A DNA stretch of 64,000 nt. It comes from Streptomyces hoynatensis (GTDB lineage Bacteria; Actinomycetota; Actinomycetes; Streptomycetales; Streptomycetaceae). The stretch spans positions 62,001 to 126,000 of the forward strand of contig NZ_RBAL01000001.1 in NCBI RefSeq assembly GCF_003626535.1. The letters are read 5' to 3'. This document shows positions 41,914 to 54,909 of this stretch, in pieces (position 1 is the first letter of the stretch; the number at the start of each line of letters is the position of its first letter). The position numbers and the translations under genes are program-made. A model generated the notes under the pieces. That model was not told where the DNA came from. It did not search any database and was given only the letters and a program-made list of their open reading frames with translations.

Positions 41914-42051
41914 GGCCCCCTCCTGACGTCCTTTCGAGGCCGGGCGGGGCCTCGTGGCCCCGAACCTGCCCTCAGGCTCTGCCCACAGCGAAGTTTCCGG
42001 CTAGCGTGGAAAACTGCGGGGAAACCGCGGGCGGCCCGGAGGGGGGGCAGG

Positions 42052-45000
42052 ATGCCAGGAGGACGACCGCCGTCGGCCGAGCGCAAGCGGCTCCCCGAAC
42101 TCGAGGCGATGTCCGACTGGTTCGAGCGGGCGATCCACGAGGTGGGCCACGGCTCCATCCGGCGCACCGCCACGCTCACCGGCCTCGACCAGCGGGCCCT
42201 GTACGCCGCGGTCAACGCCGAGCGCATGCTTCCGCTGCGCCTCGTGCGGGCGCTGGCCGAGGGGCTCGGGCGGGACGCCGAGGAGATCACCGTCCTGTGG
42301 GCGCAGGCGAAGCAGGAGCGCGACCGTGCCGCGGAGGCCGAGCTCAGGCAGGCCCACGCCGACACGGCCACCTGGGCCGACATCCCCCTGCCCTCGCCGG
42401 CGCTGCGCGACCTCCTGGAGGCGCAGAGCGGCATTCTCGACTGCCTGCCCTACGCCCTGCTCGGCCTGGTCGAACCGCCCCTCTCCGCGATCTACGTGCG
42501 GCAGAGCGTCCGTCCCGGCCCCGGCGCGCGGCGCGGCGAGCCGGCCGAGGACCTCACGGAGGCCGCGGGCCCGGGCGAGGGGCACGGACCGGGCCACGGC
42601 GAGCCGGCGCCGGGGGACCGGGCCGGGGCGGTGCCGCGCCCGGCGCGTGAGGCGGTGGACCCCGCGGCGGCCGCGGCCGCGGCGCTCGCGCTGCCGGACG
42701 CGCTGGCCAGGCACGACCACCTGCTGATCACGGGCGAGGCGGGGGCGGGGAAGTCCACGCTGGCGGGCCACCTGGTGCGGTCCCTGTGCGGGGTGTGGCT
42801 GCGGCGTTCCTCCATCCGGGAGGCGCCGGTCGCCGAGCCCGTGGTGCCGCTGCGGCTCTCGGCCTCCCTGCTCGCCGCCGAGTCCGGCTCGTGGAGCGAG
42901 CGGCTGTGCCGGGCGGCCATGAACACGCTGGGCGGCGGCCTGGTCGCCGCCCCGCCGGTCTCTCTGTTCGCCGGGCGGGCCCAGGGGGCGCGCTGGCTGA
43001 TCTTCGTGGACGGCCTGGACGAGATCGCCGACTGGCGGCAGCGCGCGGAGCTGATCCGCACCCTGGCCAGGCACGCCCACCGGGACTCCGACTACCGGCT
43101 GGTGGTGACCAGCCGCCCGCTGCCCCCGACGGAACTGGCGCCGCTGCGCGAGGCGGTGGCCGGCGAGTTCGAGATCCAGCCGTTCGGCGAGCCCGAGTTG
43201 AAGAGCTACGCCCACAAGTGGTTCGACCAGCAGCGGGCGCGCATCCGGAACCCGGCCGCGGCGGCGGACCGGTTCCTCGGCGAACTCGTCGAGGAGGGCG
43301 AGCTGAAGGAGCTGGTGCGCAACCCGCTGCTGGCCACCATCGCGCTGGTGAACGCGACCCTGGAGCCCTCGCTGCCGCCGGCCGCCGGCCGCCTCGCCCT
43401 GTACGAGGGCTTCCTGGAACGCCTCAGGGACCGCGCCACCTACGGCGCCCAGGCGGCCTTCCCCGACTGGCTCGCCGACTCGGCCGACGAACTGGTGCGC
43501 GCCCTGGCCAGGTTGCGCACCGAGGGCGAGGAGGACCTCGCCGCCGCGGCCAGGGACTGGGTGCGCGGCCGCCCCGCCGCCGGGCCGCTGCCGCCGCGCT
43601 GGGAGGGGCGGCTGCCCGCGGCGCTGGTCGGCACCGGCCTGCTCGTGGCCGTCGGGGACCAGCTGCGGTTCCTGCACCAGAGCTTCGCCGAGTACCTGGC
43701 GGCGGTGGCGTACGCGGAGGAGATCCCGGCCGAGGGACCTGGGCTTGAGGCGTGGGTGCGGCGGGCCTGCCGGGGGGCGGAGCAGTCCCTGGCGCTGTTC
43801 GTGCTGTGCCGGTGGGCCGCGCGGCCCGGCTGCGCGCCCGACCGGCTGCTGGAGCAGGTCTTCGCGCATCCGGGCCCGGAACGCACCCTGCTCGCGGGCA
43901 CGTTGCTGGCCGAGGGGGTGAACGCGGGGCCCGAGCAGGCCGGGCGGGTGATCCGGCGGCTGGCCGATCTGTGCCGCGGGGACGACACGGGCGACTCGGC
44001 CAAAGCCGCCGACGCGCTCTCCGCCCTCGGTGGCAGGCACGGCACGGCGGCGGTGCTGGAACGGCTGGTGGCGGCGCCGGGGCTGAGCGCGGGGCACCGG
44101 TTCCGCGCCCTGTCCGCGCTGAGCCGGCTGGTGCCGCCCGAGGCGGCGACCGCGCTCCTTGGCCCGCTGCTTGAGCAGCTGCACGGCTACCTGCCCAAGG
44201 CGGGGCAGCTGGCGGTCCGGCTGGGGGAGGCGGCCCGGCAGGCCGTGCGCGCCCGGCTTGCCTCCTTCCTCGCCGAGCCGGGGGCCGACGCCTGGGAGTG
44301 GACCCTCGCCGCGGAGACCCACCGCGCGCTGGAGGCGGCCGAGGAGGTGGAGCGCTGCGCGCGGCGGGTGCTCGCGGACCCGCTCGCGGTCTCTGGCCTG
44401 CTGCGCCGCGCGGCCGATGCCTGGCTGGCCGCCGATCCCGCGGCGGCGGGGGCGGTCGCCGAGCTGGCCCTGGCCAGGCCCGCGGCCGACCAGGCGGGCA
44501 GGCTGGCCCTGGCGCGGGCGCTGGAGGAGGCGGAGGCCGCGCCGGAGGCGGCGACGGTCGCGGCGACGCTCGTGGAGTCGAGGTCCCGCACGACGGCCGC
44601 CCAGGTGCAGGCCGCCGAGATCTGGCTGCGGGCCGGGGGCGAGCAGGCCGCCGAGTCGGCGTCGAGGCTGCTCGCCTGGGGGGAGGAGCAGGGCTGGGAG
44701 ATGTGGCGCCTGGCCTGGCTGCTGCGGTTCATGGCCGAGGCCGGGGTGGAGCGCGAGGCGGCGGAGTGGGTCGGCCGGCAGCTGGGCGGGGAAGAGGAGA
44801 TACCCATCGGGGCGGTCGACCTGGCGCGGCTGTGGCCGGCCTGCCACGGCCCGGGCGGGATGGCGGAACTGCAGGCGCGCGTGGGCGATCCCCGGCGCCT
44901 CAACCCGTTCGAACGCGCCGAGTGGGCGCAGCTGCTCCTGGACGCCGGGCTGCCGGAGGAGGCCTTCCGCGTGGCGGAGCTGGCGCTGCGGTCCCCGGTG

Positions 45001-45594
45001 ACCAGGCAGGCGCACTTCGCGCAGGCGGCGCGGGTGCTGCTGAAGGCGGACCGGCGGCGCGCGGTCGCGGAGCTGGCCGCCCGGTCGGCGGAGCAGGCCG
45101 CCTGGGGCGAGTGGGGCTCCGGGGTGCTGGACGCGCTGGACGAGGACCCGGCGGTGGAGCTGGACGAGCTGCGCCTGCGGATCGCCGAGGGCATCCTCGC
45201 CTCGGCCGAGGCGAAGGGGGACCAGGTGGAGACGGCCCTGGGGGCGCTGGCGGAGTACGGCGGGCGGCAGCGGCTGCCTGAGGTGGTCGGGCAGATCTGC
45301 CGGCACCCCGCCCTTTCGGTGGCGCAGCGGCGGTCCGCCGCCCAGAACCTGGCCGCGTACGGGGAGGAGGAGAGCGCCCTGGAGATCTGGCGGTTCCTGC
45401 TGAGCGTGCGGGGCCGGGAGTCGGAGAGCAGCGGCATCGTGCTGCTCGAAGACGTGGCCCAGGCCACGTCGTTCGAGGTGGCGGAGGAGCTGGTGCGCGA
45501 GCAGCTGACGGCCGAGCCGGCGCCGGGGCCGTTCCGCCGCCGCCGTCTGGAGCGGCTGCTGGCCTGGCTGGGTACCTCGCCGGTCCGCGGCTGA
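42052..45594 (+). CDS. NACHT-domain STAND NTPase with N-terminal helix-turn-helix and helical repeats
   Basis: The ATG at 42052 follows a GGAGG run; the product has 1180 residues. Residues 20-95 look like a helix-turn-helix domain (SIRRTATLTGLDQRALYAAVNAERMLPLRLVRALAEGLG in parts). The NACHT ATPase spans about 220-520: Walker A ITGEAGAGKST, Walker B WLIFVDGLDEI, sensor VVTSRPLPP and the winged-helix-like FLHQSFAEYLAA. About 600 residues of Ala/Leu-rich helical repeats follow, resembling HEAT or TPR arrays and probably serving as the sensor. Bacterial NACHT proteins include many antiphage systems, so defence is a reasonable hypothesis. No nuclease or other obvious killing domain is fused; a separate effector would be needed. 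The small membrane protein at 41683-41913 is the nearest candidate. Confidence 0.88.
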   Translation: MPGGRPPSAERKRLPELEAMSDWFERAIHEVGHGSIRRTATLTGLDQRALYAAVNAERMLPLRLVRALAEGLGRDAEEITVLWAQAKQERDRAAEAELRQAHADTATWADIPLPSPALRDLLEAQSGILDCLPYALLGLVEPPLSAIYVRQSVRPGPGARRGEPAEDLTEAAGPGEGHGPGHGEPAPGDRAGAVPRPAREAVDPAAAAAAALALPDALARHDHLLITGEAGAGKSTLAGHLVRSLCGVWLRRSSIREAPVAEPVVPLRLSASLLAAESGSWSERLCRAAMNTLGGGLVAAPPVSLFAGRAQGARWLIFVDGLDEIADWRQRAELIRTLARHAHRDSDYRLVVTSRPLPPTELAPLREAVAGEFEIQPFGEPELKSYAHKWFDQQRARIRNPAAAADRFLGELVEEGELKELVRNPLLATIALVNATLEPSLPPAAGRLALYEGFLERLRDRATYGAQAAFPDWLADSADELVRALARLRTEGEEDLAAAARDWVRGRPAAGPLPPRWEGRLPAALVGTGLLVAVGDQLRFLHQSFAEYLAAVAYAEEIPAEGPGLEAWVRRACRGAEQSLALFVLCRWAARPGCAPDRLLEQVFAHPGPERTLLAGTLLAEGVNAGPEQAGRVIRRLADLCRGDDTGDSAKAADALSALGGRHGTAAVLERLVAAPGLSAGHRFRALSALSRLVPPEAATALLGPLLEQLHGYLPKAGQLAVRLGEAARQAVRARLASFLAEPGADAWEWTLAAETHRALEAAEEVERCARRVLADPLAVSGLLRRAADAWLAADPAAAGAVAELALARPAADQAGRLALARALEEAEAAPEAATVAATLVESRSRTTAAQVQAAEIWLRAGGEQAAESASRLLAWGEEQGWEMWRLAWLLRFMAEAGVEREAAEWVGRQLGGEEEIPIGAVDLARLWPACHGPGGMAELQARVGDPRRLNPFERAEWAQLLLDAGLPEEAFRVAELALRSPVTRQAHFAQAARVLLKADRRRAVAELAARSAEQAAWGEWGSGVLDALDEDPAVELDELRLRIAEGILASAEAKGDQVETALGALAEYGGRQRLPEVVGQICRHPALSVAQRRSAAQNLAAYGEEESALEIWRFLLSVRGRESESSGIVLLEDVAQATSFEVAEELVREQLTAEPAPGPFRRRRLERLLAWLGTSPVRG

Positions 45595-45692
45595 GAACCG
45601 CGCCCGCCGCCCCCGGGGTGTACGCGGGCGCGCGGCGTTTTCGGGGGCGTGCCTGCCCCGGCACGCGCGGGCGCGTCCGCCCCGGCCGCGGC

Positions 45693-46502
45693 TCAGGCGC
45701 CCGTCTCGCGCCCGCGCCCACCCTCGGGACCGCGCCCGCGCCCCAACTCGCCCTCGCCGTCCCGCCCGCCGTCTCCCGCGCCGTGTCCGCCGTCTCCCGG
45801 GCCGGGCGCGCCGTCTCCCGGCGGGGTGAGGAGCTGCCTGATGCCGGCGAAGTGGTGGCGCATCGCCGCCGCGGCGCGGGCGCCGTCGCCCGCCTCCAGG
45901 GCCTCCAGGATGTCGTGGTGCCGCGCGCAGGTGACGCGCGGGTCCTCGCGGTCCTCGCGCAGTTCCTCGCGCACCCGGTGGAAGGCGGCCCAGAAGGCGT
46001 CGAGCACCTCGCTGAGCAGGTGGTTGCCCACCGAGCGGTAGAGGGCGAGGTGGAAGGCGCGGTCGGTGGCGGCGGTGACGCGGCCCACGGCGGACTCGCG
46101 CTCCATCGTGCCGACGAGCTCGCGCAGCGTCGCCAGGTCCGCGGCGGGCACCTTGCCCGCGACGTCGGAGATCAGCCCGGCCTCCAGGGCCTCCCGCACT
46201 TCGAGCAGCTCGTACAGGCTGGCCTCGCCGCGGCGGTGCCTGACCGCCGCGCGGAAGACCACGCCGTCCACGAAGGACTCCAGGCTCAGCGTTCCGACAT
46301 ACGTGCCGAAGCCGTGCCTGATGTCGACGATGTTCAGGGCCTGGAGGGCCTTGAGCGCCTCGCGCACCGAGTTGCGGCTGACGCCGAACAGGCTCATCAA
46401 CTCGCTCTCGGTGGGCAGCGGATCGCCCGGGGCCAGTCGGCGGTGCAGGATCAACTCTTTGATCTGGCCCTGCACTTCCTCCGACATCATGCGGCGCGCC
46501 AT
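45693..46502 (-). CDS. GntR/FadR-subfamily regulator, probable sialic-acid repressor
   Basis: This 269-residue protein has an N-terminal GntR winged helix-turn-helix (LAPGDPLPTESELMSLFGVSRNSVREALKAL in parts) and an all-helical FCD domain (LLEVREALEAGLISDVAG; TDRAFHLALYRSVGNHLL with metal-type Asp/His; RHHDILEALEAGD). The C-terminal 40 residues are Gly/Asp-rich and probably disordered. FCD regulators respond to organic or sugar acids, as Escherichia coli NanR does to sialic acid. The dyad at 46567-46581 lies 65 bp before its ATG, and related sites lie at the importer operon and both sialidase promoters. It is divergent from the importer operon. Confidence 0.88.
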   Translation of the reverse strand: MARRMMSEEVQGQIKELILHRRLAPGDPLPTESELMSLFGVSRNSVREALKALQALNIVDIRHGFGTYVGTLSLESFVDGVVFRAAVRHRRGEASLYELLEVREALEAGLISDVAGKVPAADLATLRELVGTMERESAVGRVTAATDRAFHLALYRSVGNHLLSEVLDAFWAAFHRVREELREDREDPRVTCARHHDILEALEAGDGARAAAAMRHHFAGIRQLLTPPGDGAPGPGDGGHGAGDGGRDGEGELGRGRGPEGGRGRETGA

Positions 46503-46566
46503 GGCTGTGAGCCTCTCCCTCGTCGCCCTCTTCTCACCGTGAGTTCACATTGTGCCACCGGAGATA

Positions 46567-46581
46567 GGACATGGGATGTCC
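46567..46581. promoter_or_regulatory. GntR operator A (autoregulatory)
   Basis: GGACAT-GGG-ATGTCC has perfect 6-bp arms with a 3-bp centre. It is the best member of a set of near-identical sites at 46685, 54910, 54924 and 57722. Confidence 0.7.
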
Positions 46582-46648
46582 GGGGGATGGCGGCGGCTCG
46601 TCCGCCCTCGTGCACCCTCGTGCGTCGCCCGGAGTTTGCGCGCAGGTC

Positions 46649-46699
46649 TTGACCTCTTTCCCCGGCCCCTCCTAGCTTGACGTCGGACGTAGAACGTAG
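46649..46699 (+). promoter_or_regulatory. Importer-operon promoter with GntR operator B
   Basis: A -35 box TTGACC (46649-46654) and a -10 box TAGCTT (46673-46678) are 18 bp apart. The operator-like GGACGTAGAACGTAG (46685-46699) covers the expected start of transcription, which is a repressor position. The start codon of the binding-protein gene is at 46730. Confidence 0.6.
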
Positions 46700-46729
46700 G
46701 ACCTCCCACCTGACAGCGATGGAGCCGTC

Positions 46730-48343
46730 GTGAGCAACGCATTGGATCGCAGGGCTTTCCTCAAGTTGACGGGCGCGTTCGGCGCGGCCGGGGCGCTCAC
46801 CGCCACGCTGGGCGCCTGCTCAGGGCCCGCCTCCACCAACGGCTCCGGAGGTTCGGGCGACGGACTTGAGGAGCTCACCGCGGTCATCGGCTACGGCAAC
46901 GACCAGAGCTGGGACCCGACCCAGACCGCCTCCGCCTTCACCATGGCGGCCAACCACCACATCTACGAGGGCCTGCTCGACACCGACCCGATCACCCGCG
47001 AGCCCTACCCGGCCCTCGCCACCGCCCTGCCCGCCGACCTGAACGCGACCACCTGGACGTTCACCTTGCGGGAGGGTGCGCTGTTCCACGACGGGGAACC
47101 GGTCACCGCCGACGACGTGGTGTTCACCTTCGACCGCATCCTCGACGAGGAGGCCAACACCCTGGCCAGATCCTTCTTCGTCACCTGGCTCGCCGAGGTC
47201 CGCAAGGTGGACGAGCGCACCGTCGAACTCGCCTTCCGCTTCCCCTTCCCCGACGCCGCGCCCCGGCTGACCATCGCCAAGATCATGCCCAAGCACGTCT
47301 TCAGCCAGGAGGGCGCGTGGGACGACGCCTCCGCGGGCCTCGCCATCGGCTCCGGGCCCTACCGGCAGGCCAGTCACCAGCCCAAGACCAACACCACCTT
47401 CGAGGCCTTCGCCGACTACAACGGCCCGCGCCCGGCGAACTTCGCCCGGATGAACTGGCTTTCCATAGTGGACGAGGCCCCGCGCGTGGCCAAGATCTCC
47501 GGCGGCAGCGCCGACGCGCAGATCGCCGACAACATCCCCTACTCCAACGTGGAGCAGCTGGAGGGCGACGGCCTCAAGGTCGAGGGCGGCGCGGGCATGA
47601 ACCACATGTTCCTCATGTTCAACACCGCCCGCGAGCCCTTCGACGACGTCCGCGTGCGCCAGGCGCTCTTCTACGCCATCAACACCCAGGAGATGATCGA
47701 CGTCGCGCTCAAGGGATACGGCGCGATCCCCACCTCGTTCCTCAACCAGGACAACCCGGCCCACGCCGATGCCTCCACGGTCTACACCTACGACCCGGAC
47801 AAGGCCAGGCAGCTGCTCGACGAGGCCGGGGTGAGCGACCTGAGCGTGACGCTCATGGCGGTCAACGTCAGCTGGCTCGTGGACTGCCTGCCCACCATCA
47901 AGGAGTCCTGGGACGCCATCGGCGTGCACACCACGCTGGAGCCGCAGGAGACCTCGGCGCTGTTCTCCAAGATGGACCAGAACCAGGACTACCAGGTCGT
48001 CGCCGCCGCCTCCAACCCCAACCAGTTCGGCCTCGACGCCGACCTGATCATGCGGTACAACTACACGGCCGGCGGCGGCTGGATGACGTACACCCGCTGG
48101 GACCAGAGCCAGGACGCCCAGGACCTGTTCGCGCTGATGGACGAGGCCACCCGGGAGCCCGACCCGCAGCGCAAGCTGGAGCTGACCCACCAGTACCTCG
48201 ACGTCATCGCGGAACAGGCCGTGCTCTACCCGGTCGTCCACAACGAGCTGCTGACCGCCTGGGACCCGGACAAGCTCACCGGCGTCCGCGCCCAGCCCTA
48301 CCCCGGCATCAACCTGCTCCAGGCGAGGCCCGCGTCGTCGTGA
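46730..48343 (+). CDS. ABC importer substrate-binding lipoprotein (peptide/nickel class), probable sialic acid binder
   Basis: The GTG at 46730 has GATGGAG 5-6 nt upstream; the product has 537 residues. The N-terminus combines a twin-arginine motif (DRRAFLKLTG) with a lipobox (LGAC), so it is a Tat-exported lipoprotein. The fold is SBP_bac_5: WTFTLREGALFHDGEPVTADDVVFTFDRIL (in parts), MFNTAREPFDDVRVRQALFYAIN, and VLYPVVHNELLTAWDP. Members bind peptides, nickel or sugars. Here the aldolase in the same operon and the flanking sialidases point to N-acetylneuraminate, as in SatABCD/SiaEFGI-type importers. It is the first of five genes with 4-nt overlaps. Confidence 0.88.
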   Translation: MSNALDRRAFLKLTGAFGAAGALTATLGACSGPASTNGSGGSGDGLEELTAVIGYGNDQSWDPTQTASAFTMAANHHIYEGLLDTDPITREPYPALATALPADLNATTWTFTLREGALFHDGEPVTADDVVFTFDRILDEEANTLARSFFVTWLAEVRKVDERTVELAFRFPFPDAAPRLTIAKIMPKHVFSQEGAWDDASAGLAIGSGPYRQASHQPKTNTTFEAFADYNGPRPANFARMNWLSIVDEAPRVAKISGGSADAQIADNIPYSNVEQLEGDGLKVEGGAGMNHMFLMFNTAREPFDDVRVRQALFYAINTQEMIDVALKGYGAIPTSFLNQDNPAHADASTVYTYDPDKARQLLDEAGVSDLSVTLMAVNVSWLVDCLPTIKESWDAIGVHTTLEPQETSALFSKMDQNQDYQVVAAASNPNQFGLDADLIMRYNYTAGGGWMTYTRWDQSQDAQDLFALMDEATREPDPQRKLELTHQYLDVIAEQAVLYPVVHNELLTAWDPDKLTGVRAQPYPGINLLQARPASS

Positions 48344-49295
48344 TCACCATCCTGCGGATGCTGGTGCGCCGCATCCTCCTCCTCGTCCCGATGATGCTCG
48401 GCATCGTCCTGTTCGTCTTCCTCGTCATGCAGCTCTCCGACATGGACCCGGCGGCGGCCTACTACAAGGGCGCCAACCCGACCCAGGAGCAACTGCACGC
48501 CTTCCGCGAGGAGAACGGCCTGCTCGACCCGCTGCCGGTGCGCTACGTGCACTTCGTCGGCGACCTGCTGCACGGCGACATGGGCATCAGCGTGCTCACC
48601 AAGTCCCCGGTGCTCGACCAGGTGACCACGGCCATGCCGCTGACCATCCAGCTGACGCTGCTCGGCCTCGGCATCGCCATCGTCCTGGCGCTGCTGCTCG
48701 GCGTCACCGCCGCCCTCTACCGCGACCGGCTCGCCGACCAGGTCATCAGGGTGGTGTCGCTGACCGGCGTCGCGGCGCCCGGCTTCTGGCTGGCCCTGCT
48801 GATGATCCAGTACCTGGCCGTGGAGACCGGCTGGTTCCCCACCGGGGGCTACGTGAACCCGGCCGACTCCTTCACCGGCTGGCTCGAGTCCCTGACCCTG
48901 CCCGCCTTCGCGCTGTCGCTGCCGATAGCGGCCCAGCTCACCCGCATCGTGCGCACCGCCGTGGTGGAGGAGCTCGACAAGGACTACGTCCGCACCGCGA
49001 TCGGCGGCGGCCTGCCGCCCGTCGTGGTGGTCGGCCGCAACGTGCTGCGGAACGCGCTGATCAACCCGCTGACCGTGCTCGGCCTGCGGGTGGGCTACCT
49101 GCTGGGCGGCGCGGTGGTCACCGAGACCATCTTCTCCCTGCCCGGCATGGGCAAGCTGATGATCGACGCCGTGCAGAACGGCGATCCTGCGGTCGTCCAG
49201 GGCGTGGTGATCACCACCGCCGTCTGCTTCGTCTTCGTCAACCTCGTCATCGACATCCTCTACCTCCTGGTCAACCCGCGGCTGAGGAGTGCCTC

Positions 49296-49299
<4 letters not shown>
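48340..49299 (+). CDS. ABC importer permease (DppB/OppB class)
   Basis: The GTG at 48340 overlaps the upstream stop (GTGA). The 319-residue product has the OppB-type layout: an N-terminal membrane helix (RILLLVPMMLGIVLFVFLVMQLS in parts), a large outside loop (ENGLLDPLPVRYVHFVGDLLHGDMG), then about five further helices. The EAA loop that contacts the ATPase is near YVRTAIGGGLPPVVVVGRNVLRNALINPL (in parts). It would form half of the channel together with the N-terminal half of the next gene product. Confidence 0.92.
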
Positions 49300-52389
<3,090 letters not shown>

Positions 52390-52393
<4 letters not shown>

Positions 52394-53310
52394 GCCTTTC
52401 CGGCCGGCTTGCCGGTGTGATCCCGCCCGTCTGCACCCCGCTCACCCCCGACGGCGACGTGGACACCGGCTCGCTGGTCAGACTCGTGGACCACCTCACC
52501 GGGGCCGGCGTGGACGGCCTGTTCGTGCTCGGCTCCTCCTCGGAGGCCGCTTTCCTCACCGACCGGCAGCGCCGCACGGTGGTGGAGACGGTCGCAGGAC
52601 ACGTCGGCGGCGCGCTGCCGGTGCTGGCCGGTGCCATCGACATGACGACGCCGCGGGTCCTGGACCACGCGCGGGCCGTGCTCGCGGCGGGCGCCGACGC
52701 CGTCGTGGCCACCGCGCCCTTCTACACCCGCACCCACCCGGCCGAGATCGACCGGCACTTCCGGCTGCTGGCCGAGCGGGCGGGGGCGCCGGTGTTCGCC
52801 TACGACCTGCCCGCCTCGGTGCACAGCAAGCTGGACGCCGCACTGGTCCTCGGCCTGGCCGCGGACGGCGTGCTCGCGGGCGTGAAGGACTCCAGCGGCG
52901 ACGAGGCCACGCTGCGGGAGATCGTGGCCGGGGCCCCCGCCGGCTTCGCCGTCCTGACCGGCTCCGAGGTCCTGGTGGACACCGCCCTCTTCCTCGGCGC
53001 CGACGGGGTCGTCCCCGGCCTCGGCAACGTCGACCCGCACGGCTACGTGCGCCTGTACCGGTACGGCAGGGCGGGCGACTGGGACCAGGCCAAGGAGGAA
53101 CAGCGGCGCCTGGCGGCCCTGTTCGCCATGGTGCACGTCGGCTCCCCCGCCCGGATGGGCCGCGGCTCGGCCGCGCTCGGCGCCTTCAAGACCGCGCTCG
53201 CCCTGCGCGGGATCATCGCGCACGCCACCCTGGCCGAGCCGCAGCTCCCGCTCGCGCCCGAGGAGGTCGAGCGGATCGGCAAGCTTTTGGCCGCCGCCGA
53301 CCTGCTGTGA
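52390..53310 (+). CDS. nanA: N-acetylneuraminate lyase-type aldolase (DapA/NanA family)
   Basis: The ATG at 52390 overlaps the upstream stop (ATGA) and has CAGGAG upstream. The 306-residue TIM barrel has the DapA/NanA signatures: GLFVLGSSSEAAFLT (carboxylate-binding loop), the catalytic Tyr in PVFAYDLPASVH and the Schiff-base Lys in LAGVKDSSGDE. The family includes dihydrodipicolinate synthase, sialic acid lyase and sugar-acid aldolases. The carboxylate loop reads GSSSE instead of the GTTGE of DapA, and the operon is an importer next to two sialidases. Cleavage of N-acetylneuraminate to ManNAc and pyruvate is therefore the best reading. No kinase or epimerase for ManNAc follows in the operon. 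Confidence 0.82.
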
Positions 53311-53311
53311 C

Positions 53312-53346
53312 CCGGCCGGGCGCGGCACCCCGCCGCGCCCGGCCGG
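53312..53346. terminator. Bidirectional terminator of the nan operon
   Basis: A perfect 15-bp stem (53312-53326 with 53332-53346) has the 5-nt loop ACCCC. It begins 2 bp after the aldolase stop and ends 6 bp before the stop of the convergent sialidase gene. Confidence 0.8.
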
Positions 53347-53351
53347 ACCGG

Positions 53352-54602
53352 CTACAGCTCGCCGCGGCCGAGCAGCCGGTACTCGATCCGCTCGTAGGGA
53401 CCCGCGGCGCCCGTCTCGTAGAGCACGCCGATCCGGTGCCCCGCCGCCTCCACCAGGTCCGAGTACGCCGCGGGCGCCGTGGAGAAGGTCGTCACCGGCC
53501 GGAAGGTCCGCCCGGCGTCGTCGCTGCGCCACAGCGTCATGGCCTCCCTGGCCGAGGGGTTCGACGGGCCGGAGAACAGCAGCGGCCCGCCCCGCCAGGA
53601 GGTCTGGAGCACGGCGGCCTGCACGACCGGCACCCGGCCGAGCGTTTCCTGCACCGCGTACGTGCCGTCCACGAGGGACTCGCCCCCGTCCGCCGAGTAG
53701 GCGTCCACCCGGTTGCCCGGGCTGCTGCCGTTCTGGTCGCGGCTGCTGAAGTAGACCCGGCCGTCGGGCAGTTGGGCGGCGCTCGACTCGTTGGAGTTGA
53801 TGTAGCCGTCGTAGGTGGCGTCCACGTAGCCCACCCGCCAGCTCAGGCCCCCGTCGTCGCTGTACAGGGCGTGCGAGCCGTAGTACCTGGGCTCCTGCCC
53901 GGTGTCGGCCGAGCCCTCGGGGGGCGCGATGGAGTGGTTGGCCGGCACCACGAGCCGCCCGGCGTGCGGGCCGCGGGTCAGGGCCGTGGCGTGCCCGGGG
54001 CCGGTCGCGTACCAGCGCCAGTTCCCCGGCTTGACGTCGCCGGTGATCTCGCGGGGCGCCGAGAAGGTGCGGCCGTCGTCCTCGCTGTACTGCACGAAGA
54101 CCCGCCGGCTCTGCTCGGGGGTGACCTCGCCGCGCACGATCTGCGCCTCGGACACCGCGCCGCTGTTGTAACAGGTCAGCAGGACCAGGCGGCCGGTGGC
54201 CGGGTCGACCACCGGCGTCGGGTTGCCCCGGGTGTCGCCCTGGCCCGCGGCCACCACGGACAGCGGGCCCCAGGTGCAGCCGCCGTCGGTGGAGCGCCGC
54301 ACGACGACGTCGATGTCCCCGCTGTCCCCCGCCCCGCCGACTCGGCCCTCGGCGAAGGCGAGCACGGTGCCCGCGGGCGTGGTCACGGCGGCCGGGATGC
54401 GGTAGGTGTCGTAGCCGCCCTCGCCCGAGACGTAGGGCACCGAGGAGGTGCACCGGTGGCGTTCGGCCTCCGGGGCGGCGTGGGGGGAGGAACCCGCGCC
54501 GGAGGCGGGGGCGGCGAGGGCGGGCAGGGCGGCGGCCAGCACGCCGAGGGCGGCGGTGGTGGTCACGGCCACCAGCCTGAAGGTCGGTCTCACGGAGAGC
54601 AT
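53352..54602 (-). CDS. Secreted GH33 sialidase (single-domain)
   Basis: The ATG at 54602 follows AAGGAAGGAG; the product has 416 residues with a signal peptide ending near AAPASGAG. The sialidase YRIP motif (TYRIPAAVTT, in place of FRIP) supplies the first Arg. Asp-box repeats are visible at STDGGCTWG, SEDDGRTFS, SDDGGLSWR and SDDAGRTFR. Further hallmarks are AFAEGRVGGAGDSGDID and PSNPSAREAMTLWRS, and a late YSDLVEAAGHRIGVLYETG with the Glu/Tyr region. It should release sialic acids from glycoconjugates outside the cell. It has no carbohydrate-binding domain. A promoter with tandem GntR operators lies about 310-370 bp upstream, leaving a long leader. Confidence 0.92.
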   Translation of the reverse strand: MLSVRPTFRLVAVTTTAALGVLAAALPALAAPASGAGSSPHAAPEAERHRCTSSVPYVSGEGGYDTYRIPAAVTTPAGTVLAFAEGRVGGAGDSGDIDVVVRRSTDGGCTWGPLSVVAAGQGDTRGNPTPVVDPATGRLVLLTCYNSGAVSEAQIVRGEVTPEQSRRVFVQYSEDDGRTFSAPREITGDVKPGNWRWYATGPGHATALTRGPHAGRLVVPANHSIAPPEGSADTGQEPRYYGSHALYSDDGGLSWRVGYVDATYDGYINSNESSAAQLPDGRVYFSSRDQNGSSPGNRVDAYSADGGESLVDGTYAVQETLGRVPVVQAAVLQTSWRGGPLLFSGPSNPSAREAMTLWRSDDAGRTFRPVTTFSTAPAAYSDLVEAAGHRIGVLYETGAAGPYERIEYRLLGRGEL

Positions 54603-54909
54603 CTCGCTCCTTCCTTGCGGCTCGTGGCGAGCCGCGGCCTGCCCGGGCCCGGGAACTCCCCGGCGGGGCCGGGGCCTTCCCGGAGTCCCGGGACGTGCGG
54701 GGATTCCGAAGGTCGTCGGGAGGGGGCACGGGGGAGGTGACGGGGAGGTGACGGGGGCGGGGGCCGGTGGGCGGCGCGGGGCGAAGGAGCGCGGGGCGGG
54801 CCAACGGACGGCTTCCCCGGGCGGGTCGAGCGGGCCTGGAGGACGGCTCGGGCCGGCCGCGGGCCCCGCGCCCGCGGTCCCGGCGGGGCGAACGGCCCAC
54901 CCGCGGGCC

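Noticed and set aside
42001..45306. A 1101-codon open frame opposite the NACHT gene
   Set aside because: The sense frame carries complete Walker motifs. The antisense product is Arg/Gln/Gly-rich shadow sequence.
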